Below, one piece after another: positions 59,897-64,000 of a stretch of DNA of 64,000 bases. How positions within the stretch are numbered: the first letter of the stretch is position 1; each line of letters opens with the position of its first letter. A program made the position numbers and the translations under genes. The notes under the pieces were generated by a model, which saw nothing but the letters and a program-made list of their open reading frames with translations, made no database searches and was not told where the DNA came from. Source of the stretch: Mycolicibacterium sp. P9-22 (GTDB lineage: Bacteria > Actinomycetota > Actinomycetes > Mycobacteriales > Mycobacteriaceae); NCBI RefSeq assembly GCF_008329585.1, contig NZ_NPKP01000004.1:544157-608156 (forward strand), read 5' to 3'.

Positions 59897-60601
59897 TCAC
59901 TGCAGCGGCGAGGCCGGTAGCGCGGCCAGGATCGAGTCCTCCCAGCCGTCGCGCAGCGCGGGCGCCACGGACATCCAGGTGACGATCTCCGCGGGCGGGG
60001 CGTCCTTCCAGGACGGGTAGTGGTTCTCGAAACAGTCCCACCCGCCGTCCAGCGCCCAGTAGTGGATGACCTCGTTGAACCGGAAGGTGGTCGTGAACGA
60101 TCCGAGCCAGCGCTTACCGGTGCTCTCCGACCACGGGACGTAAAGCCGTTCCAGTTCCCGGATGTAGTCGTCCTGCCTACCGGGCTTGGTCTGCATGATC
60201 TCCTGGATCACCAGTTCGGCAGTGAAACCTTCCTCTCGCAGCTGGGCCAGGTTGCGGTTCTGCGGCGCGGCGTACATGATCCGGCCCTCACCGTGTGCGC
60301 CGATACCGGACAGGTAGGCCGCCCATTTCGCGGCCGCGGCGCCGTGGCTGCCACCGCGGGCCTGCGCCTTGCCGATCCGGGCGTAATCGGCGAACGCGTC
60401 GATCTCCCAGATGATGGTGACCTGCGGCCAGTTCCCGTTGTAGGGAGTGGACTCCCAGAGCGCGAACAACCGGGCTCCCAGCTGCTCCATCATGGGGTGG
60501 TAAAGGCCGGTGAAGCGTTCGCTGAACTCATCACTGCCGCCGCTGCCCAACTCGATGGTCTCGTGCAGATACAGCAGAGTGTGGCGGTGGTATTTACGCA
60601 C
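59897..60601 (-). CDS. Tandem-domain NIPSNAP-like protein
   Basis: Protein of 234 residues that appears to hold two dimeric alpha/beta-barrel units. In each, a strand is followed by a helix ending in YHPMMEQLGARLFALWES or YVPWSESTGKRWLGSFTT, and by a second strand with IWEIDAFADYARI or YWALDGGWDCFENHY. This resembles NIPSNAP/ABM proteins, often small lyases or binding proteins in catabolic clusters. Starts with GTG; no Shine-Dalgarno was seen. It heads the leftward P450 operon, 7 bp downstream of the shared motif. Confidence 0.72.
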   Translation of the reverse strand: MRKYHRHTLLYLHETIELGSGGSDEFSERFTGLYHPMMEQLGARLFALWESTPYNGNWPQVTIIWEIDAFADYARIGKAQARGGSHGAAAAKWAAYLSGIGAHGEGRIMYAAPQNRNLAQLREEGFTAELVIQEIMQTKPGRQDDYIRELERLYVPWSESTGKRWLGSFTTTFRFNEVIHYWALDGGWDCFENHYPSWKDAPPAEIVTWMSVAPALRDGWEDSILAALPASPLQ

Positions 60602-60607
60602 CCAGCG

Positions 60608-60637
60608 AGCGTGACATTTGAGTCGTGTTTTGTAAAG
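60608..60637. promoter_or_regulatory. Shared 30-bp motif, copy 2
   Basis: Same AGCGTGACATTT-N11-TGTAAAG motif as at 54086-54115. It lies in the divergent region of the P450 operon and the lactonase gene, 7 bp from the operon's first start codon on one side and 31 bp from the lactonase ATG on the other. A TATCGT -10 hexamer (60657-60662) lies 6 bp before that ATG. Confidence 0.55.
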
Positions 60638-60668
60638 GTGCGGCCGTCAGTTCGGCTATCGTGACCCC

Positions 60669-61472
60669 ATGACCATCCAGCCGTTGGCCAACGGGTTCTG
60701 CTTCGGTGAGGGCCCGCGCTGGTTCGAGGGCCTGGTCTGGTTCTCCGACATGCTCGGCGAGGCGGTGCACACCGTCACGCTGCATGGCGAGGTGTCCACC
60801 TTGCCACTGCCTGGCCATGCGCCGTCGGGGCTGGGCTTCAGGCCGGATGGCACCTTGCTGATCGCGTCCACCCGGCGCCGTCAGATTCTGGCCTACGACG
60901 GTGAATCGGTCTCGGTGCTGGCCGATCTGGCGGATCTGGTGCCCGCTGACCTCGGCGATATGGTCATCGACCCCACAGGCCGGGCGTATATCGGATCGCA
61001 GGCCCGCGACGGCGGTGTGATCGTCCGGCTGGATCTCGATGACCGGGTGTCGGTGGCCGCCGAGCATCTCAGCTTTCCCAACGGCATGGTGATCACCCCG
61101 GATGGGAGCTTCGTGGTCGCGGAATCGACGGCCCGCCGACTGAGCGCCTTCACCGTCGACGATGACGGTGCCCTGCGCGACCGGCGGGTGTTCGCCGACG
61201 GCCTGAACGGCCCGCCCGACGGGCTGGCGGTGGACGCCGACGGCGGGGTGTGGGCGGCGATGACCCTGGCACATGCGTTCGAGCGGGTCACCCCTGCCGG
61301 CGTCACCGACCGTATCGACATGGCCGGACGAACCGCCATCGCCTGCGCATTGGGCGGGCCCGAGGGGCGCACCCTGTTCCTGCTGTCCAGCACCGACGCC
61401 TATCCGGAGCGCCTGATCGGCACCAAGCTGTCCCGGCTCGACGCCGTCAGCGTCGACGTCCCCGCACCCTGA
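60669..61472 (+). CDS. SMP-30/gluconolactonase-family protein
   Basis: Beta-propeller lactonase of 267 residues. The N-terminal FCFGEGPRWFEGLVWFSD carries the metal-binding glutamate, and FPNGMVITPDGSFVVAES holds the conserved asparagine; DGLAVDADGGVWAAM supplies the aspartate region. A TATCGT -10 hexamer 6 bp before the ATG and no Shine-Dalgarno suggest a leaderless transcript. It is divergent from the P450 operon and could open a lactone formed by it. Confidence 0.9.
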   Translation: MTIQPLANGFCFGEGPRWFEGLVWFSDMLGEAVHTVTLHGEVSTLPLPGHAPSGLGFRPDGTLLIASTRRRQILAYDGESVSVLADLADLVPADLGDMVIDPTGRAYIGSQARDGGVIVRLDLDDRVSVAAEHLSFPNGMVITPDGSFVVAESTARRLSAFTVDDDGALRDRRVFADGLNGPPDGLAVDADGGVWAAMTLAHAFERVTPAGVTDRIDMAGRTAIACALGGPEGRTLFLLSSTDAYPERLIGTKLSRLDAVSVDVPAP

Positions 61473-61492
61473 ACCCTTTGGAGACAACGACC

Positions 61493-62308
61493 GTGTCGGA
61501 CTGCTACTACGAACTCCTCGACGCCGACGATCCCGTCGGAGAGCGGTTCGCCGCCACCGATCTGGTGCGCAGCACCTGGTCGGCGTCGATTCAACACGGC
61601 GCTCCTCCGTCGGCGCTGTTGGTGCGCGCCCTGGAAGGCTGTGAGCAGCGCGAGGACACCCGGCTGAGCCGGGTGCTGATCGATCTGCTGGGCCCGGTGC
61701 CCGCCGAGGGCGACCTCTGGGTGCGGGCGCAACGTGAACGCGCGGGTGAGCAGATCGAGTTGATCACCGCCGAGATGCTCGCACCCGGTCCGGACGGCTC
61801 ACCGCGCGCCGTCGCGCGCGCCAGCGGATGGCGGTTGCAGCGCCAGGACACCACCGAGGTGGTGCACGCGCCCGCTCCGCCGCTGCGTCCGCTGGCGCAG
61901 GCCCGCAGCCGGGACATGGCCAAGGACTGGGACACCAACTATGTGCACAGCATCGATTGGCGTTGGCTGACAGAGCCTTTGGCCGAGGGCCCCGGTGAAT
62001 CCTGGCTGAGCCCCACCGTGGATGTCGTCAAGGGCGAAACGATGACACCCTTGCAACGACTGTTCGCGGTGGCCGATGACGCGAACGGGATCGGCACCAA
62101 GATCGACATCCGGCAGTGGACCTTCCTCAACACCGATCTGGTGGTACACATCCACCGAGTGCCGGAGGGGCCGTGGATCGGCATCCGCGCCGAGACGAAC
62201 TACGGGCCCGACGGTATCGGCACCACCCTGGGCACCCTGTTCGACGAACAGGGAGCCGTGGGCGCCATCCAGCAGTCGGTGCTGGTGCGGCGCCGGCAGA
62301 GTCGCTAG
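61493..62308 (+). CDS. Double-hotdog acyl-CoA thioesterase family protein
   Basis: Protein of 271 residues with a tandem hotdog layout. The N-terminal domain (RFAATDLVRSTWSASIQHGA) is followed by a second one (WTFLNTDLVVHIHRVPEG, then AETNYGPDGIGTTLGTLFDE). This is the thioesterase-like superfamily with the C-terminal TesB-type domain. GTG start with GGAG upstream, 20 bp after the lactonase stop. It likely releases free acid or CoA at the end of the pathway. Confidence 0.85.
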   Translation: MSDCYYELLDADDPVGERFAATDLVRSTWSASIQHGAPPSALLVRALEGCEQREDTRLSRVLIDLLGPVPAEGDLWVRAQRERAGEQIELITAEMLAPGPDGSPRAVARASGWRLQRQDTTEVVHAPAPPLRPLAQARSRDMAKDWDTNYVHSIDWRWLTEPLAEGPGESWLSPTVDVVKGETMTPLQRLFAVADDANGIGTKIDIRQWTFLNTDLVVHIHRVPEGPWIGIRAETNYGPDGIGTTLGTLFDEQGAVGAIQQSVLVRRRQSR

Positions 62309-62313
62309 TCGTC

Positions 62314-62345
62314 ACCGCCGGACCCGCTCCGTGGGCGGTTTCTCT
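62314..62345 (+). terminator. Probable intrinsic terminator after the thioesterase gene
   Basis: ACCGCC and GGCGGT flank a 14-nt loop and are followed by TTCTCTGT. The stem is only 6 bp, so efficiency is uncertain. It lies between convergent genes. Confidence 0.5.
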
Positions 62346-62376
62346 GTGTAGTTGTCAAGGTGCGCAGAGGGTTTGG

Positions 62377-63684
62377 TTAGGCGGCGGTGGGTAGGTTGGT
62401 CATGGTGCGTCGTGCGTGGGAGCGCAGATGTTGCGGTTCTGCGTCGCCGGGTTTGTGGGGTGGGATGAACCAGGGGTGTCGGTCGGGACCCAAATAGACC
62501 TGCCAGCCGCCGTGATGAATTGCGGTGTGGTGGCGTCGGCACAGCAGCACGCCGTTGTCGATGCTGGTCGTTCCGTCGCTGCCCCACGGGATGATGTGGT
62601 GGGCATCGCACCAGGACACCGGCCGACCGCAGCCAGGGTGTGCGCAGCCACCATCACGTACCGCCAGTCCTTTTCGGATCGCGGGGGTGAACAGCCGCTC
62701 GCTGCGTCCCACGTCCAGCGGTGCCCCGTTGCCGTCGACGATGACCGTCCCGAGGGTGCTGTCGCAGGTGATGAGGTCGGCAGTGAAGGCGCTGATGGGC
62801 CCGGTGAAACCCAAAGTGTCGACGAACCCTGGCACCTGGGGCCGGATGAGAGTGACGTGCGGGAGCACCCCACCGCTCATCGGGCGCTGTGAGTGCGACA
62901 GGTAGGTCCGCACCAGCTGTCCGAGGGCATCCGCGCGACGCTTACCGACCGGTCGAGGATCCGGGGACCCGTCGGGCAGCGGGATAGGCCGGCACAACGG
63001 ATCCAGCGCGGTGAGCAGTTCTTCGCCGGTGAGTGCATCGAGATCCAGGCTGGCTACAACTCGGCCCTCATCGTTTTGCACGAGGGCCATCTCGTTGAGG
63101 TCGGCGTTCTCGGCGACCGGGACCGTGCCATCCTCCACCGGCTGTGTGGCGGCTTTGTCGATGGCGATCGCGCGGGCCTTCTCGGCCACCTGCGACGGCG
63201 TCGTCTGGATCATCAACTTGGTCACGACACTCGCCCGGTCGTCCTCGGACAACGGGACCCGGTTGTTGATGTGGGTGACCCCTTTGCCGACGGCGTCGGC
63301 GAACTCGATGCCGATGCCGCCGAGGCGCTGGGCCCGGGTCAACGCCGGCAGCGTGTGCGCGGCTCTGCCGACCCGCGCCGCCCGGTAGGCCGCACCTGGC
63401 GCCACCCCCAGGGAGGTGAGCAGGTCGGCTCCCGAGCGCAGGTGTTTGCGGGCCGGGATCCCGAGCCGTTCGGCGGCCGCGACCGCTTGGGCGATCACAT
63501 GATCCAACAGATTCCGGGCGGTGACCGCGGCCACCAGCACCGCCAACAGCGGCGGCTCATCGAAGACTCTGCGGGGACAGTCCAACAGATCAAACAGCCG
63601 CCGCTCCCCATCTTCACCCGGCGGCGCAACAGCGAGGTCATCGATGAGCGCATCAATGAAGGTGTCGAGATGGGTGGCGTCCAT
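62377..63684 (-). CDS. 13E12-family DUF222/HNH endonuclease domain protein
   Basis: Mycobacterial repeat-family protein of 435 residues. The large N-terminal DUF222 domain includes HLRSGADLLTSLGVAPGAAY and is followed by a C-terminal HNH nuclease motif: CAHPGCGRPVSWCDAHHIIP, then DNGVLLCRRHHTAIH. Zinc and catalytic residues are intact, so a nuclease is possible; the family role is not established. It starts at an ATG 144 bp after a perfect SOS box. 13E12 genes are often multicopy and linked to mobile DNA. The REP13E12 genes of M. tuberculosis are LexA-regulated in published work. Confidence 0.9.
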   Translation of the reverse strand: MDATHLDTFIDALIDDLAVAPPGEDGERRLFDLLDCPRRVFDEPPLLAVLVAAVTARNLLDHVIAQAVAAAERLGIPARKHLRSGADLLTSLGVAPGAAYRAARVGRAAHTLPALTRAQRLGGIGIEFADAVGKGVTHINNRVPLSEDDRASVVTKLMIQTTPSQVAEKARAIAIDKAATQPVEDGTVPVAENADLNEMALVQNDEGRVVASLDLDALTGEELLTALDPLCRPIPLPDGSPDPRPVGKRRADALGQLVRTYLSHSQRPMSGGVLPHVTLIRPQVPGFVDTLGFTGPISAFTADLITCDSTLGTVIVDGNGAPLDVGRSERLFTPAIRKGLAVRDGGCAHPGCGRPVSWCDAHHIIPWGSDGTTSIDNGVLLCRRHHTAIHHGGWQVYLGPDRHPWFIPPHKPGDAEPQHLRSHARRTMTNLPTAA

Positions 63685-63827
63685 AGGGATACCGACTTTC
63701 ACAGACGGCGCCCACAAGGGCGCGATCAGTCAATACGGTCCGACCAGTCCCGCGGGACCATCGAACCTCTCGGCGACCGGAGTCGCGGTCTGAAGCTCAC
63801 CGAGTCGTGATGGGAGCTACGTCGCAT

Positions 63828-63843
63828 TCGAACTTATGTTCGA
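63828..63843. promoter_or_regulatory. Mycobacterial SOS (LexA) box
   Basis: TCGAAC-TTAT-GTTCGA is a perfect match to the mycobacterial LexA consensus TCGAAC-N4-GTTCGA. It overlaps the end of the -10 of a leftward promoter for the HNH gene. Confidence 0.88.
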
Positions 63844-63871
63844 CATTACGCCGAATAACGGCCCCGCGCAA
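63843..63871 (-). promoter_or_regulatory. LexA-controlled promoter of the HNH gene
   Basis: Minus-strand TTGCGC (63871-63866), a 17-bp spacer and TAATGT (63848-63843). The SOS box begins at the last base of the -10, so bound LexA would block initiation. The 249 bp between the HNH start and the transposase end hold this promoter and the IS repeats but no gene. Confidence 0.55.
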
Positions 63872-63875
63872 GATG

Positions 63876-63953
63876 TGATGTATCAGGACATCGGTGACAG
63901 TTCTGCATCAGGACATCGGTGACAGTTGATGTATCAGGACATCGGTGACGGTT
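63876..63953. repeat. Three tandem copies of an IS terminal sequence
   Basis: The core CATCAGGACATCGGTGACAG, or its TATCAGG variant, occurs at 63876-63902, 63903-63927 and 63928-63953. The third copy encodes the last residues of the transposase (PSPMS); the other two are outside it. This suggests repeated insertion or slipped end copying of one IS type. Confidence 0.75.
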
Positions 63954-64000
63954 TCTCGTTTTTGAGGCGCGGACCGCGGGGGCGTCCGTTGCCGACATAC
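63934..64000 (-). CDS. IS481-like transposase, C-terminal fragment
   Basis: The window shows only the last 21 codons, ending at a TGA. They read YVGNGRPRGPRLKNEKPSPM then S, a basic Arg/Pro/Lys tail like those of IS481/ISL3-like integrase-core transposases in mycobacteria. The family call rests on this tail plus the repeated end sequence; the catalytic DDE core would lie beyond the window. The upstream part is not in view, so whether the element is intact is unknown. Confidence 0.6.
   Translation of the reverse strand, partial: YVGNGRPRGPRLKNEKPSPMS

Noticed and set aside
58809..60020. 403-codon frame opposite the P450
   Set aside because: Antisense to a gene with intact heme, ExxR and I-helix motifs.
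63876..63953. CRISPR-like direct repeats
   Set aside because: The three copies are directly adjacent without spacers and include transposase coding sequence; they are IS ends.

Overview
The window is chromosomal DNA of a high-GC actinobacterium, almost certainly a non-tuberculous, fast-growing Mycobacterium (Mycolicibacterium type). Markers are mycothione reductase, an antigen-85 mycolyltransferase, EfpA, MPT83/MPT70-type fasciclin proteins next to DipZ, a 13E12-family HNH protein, many GTG starts and several apparently leaderless starts. From about 6.5 to 53.4 kb the gene order follows the M. tuberculosis block running from dinF (Rv2836c) to Rv2876, as I recall it. Some genes are missing (PE_PGRS48, nicT, relBE), some are added, and the fasciclin/dipZ order is changed. 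No stretch longer than 300 bp lacks a gene.

Layout. 0-5.4 kb: a LacI-type regulator stands between a Gfo/Idh oxidoreductase operon and a TauABC-like ABC importer; both have a sigma-70-type promoter followed by the same 14-bp operator. 5.5-6.5 kb: an antigen 85 mycolyltransferase. 6.5-14.2 kb: the leftward translation operon rimP-nusA-ylxR-infB-rbfA-nrnA-dinF. 14.3-21.3 kb: two small mycobacterial genes, proS, and two EfpA-type exporters separated by an Asp-nucleophile hydrolase. 21.3-28.3 kb: the leftward mqo-GNAT-chlID-cobO-cobB-cysG group (malate oxidation, cobalt insertion, corrin and siroheme synthesis). 28.4-30.8 kb: a hydrolase and mycothione reductase. 30.8-36.1 kb: a glnA4-puuD-aldC-SDR amine-use operon ending in two regulator genes. 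36.2-43.7 kb: a hydrolase-like protein, a lipoprotein, cobQ, mapB, a thioesterase, a DUF1707 protein, a PBP lipoprotein and a GNAT protein. 43.8-47.4 kb: dxr-rip1-ispG (isoprenoid synthesis plus the site-2 protease). 47.4-53.4 kb: fasciclin lipoprotein, secreted fasciclin protein, dipZ, an LLM oxidoreductase, an APC permease and a DUF2631 membrane protein. SigK-type promoters precede the first fasciclin gene and dipZ.

53.4-62.3 kb is an accessory catabolic-looking island. It holds a tight six-gene operon (tandem-domain NIPSNAP-like protein, cytochrome P450, zinc alcohol dehydrogenase, HpcH/HpaI aldolase, SDR, HSL-type esterase), flanked by a DUF427 gene, an SRPBCC gene, an SMP-30 lactonase and a hotdog thioesterase. 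A 30-bp motif occurs in the divergent promoter regions at both ends, suggesting a single regulon for an unidentified substrate. This is the best candidate here for an undescribed system.

62.3-64.0 kb is mobile or repetitive: a 13E12-family HNH gene behind a perfect mycobacterial SOS box, then the 3' end of an IS481-like transposase whose terminal sequence is repeated three times. All calls come from reading the sequence; no database search was run.
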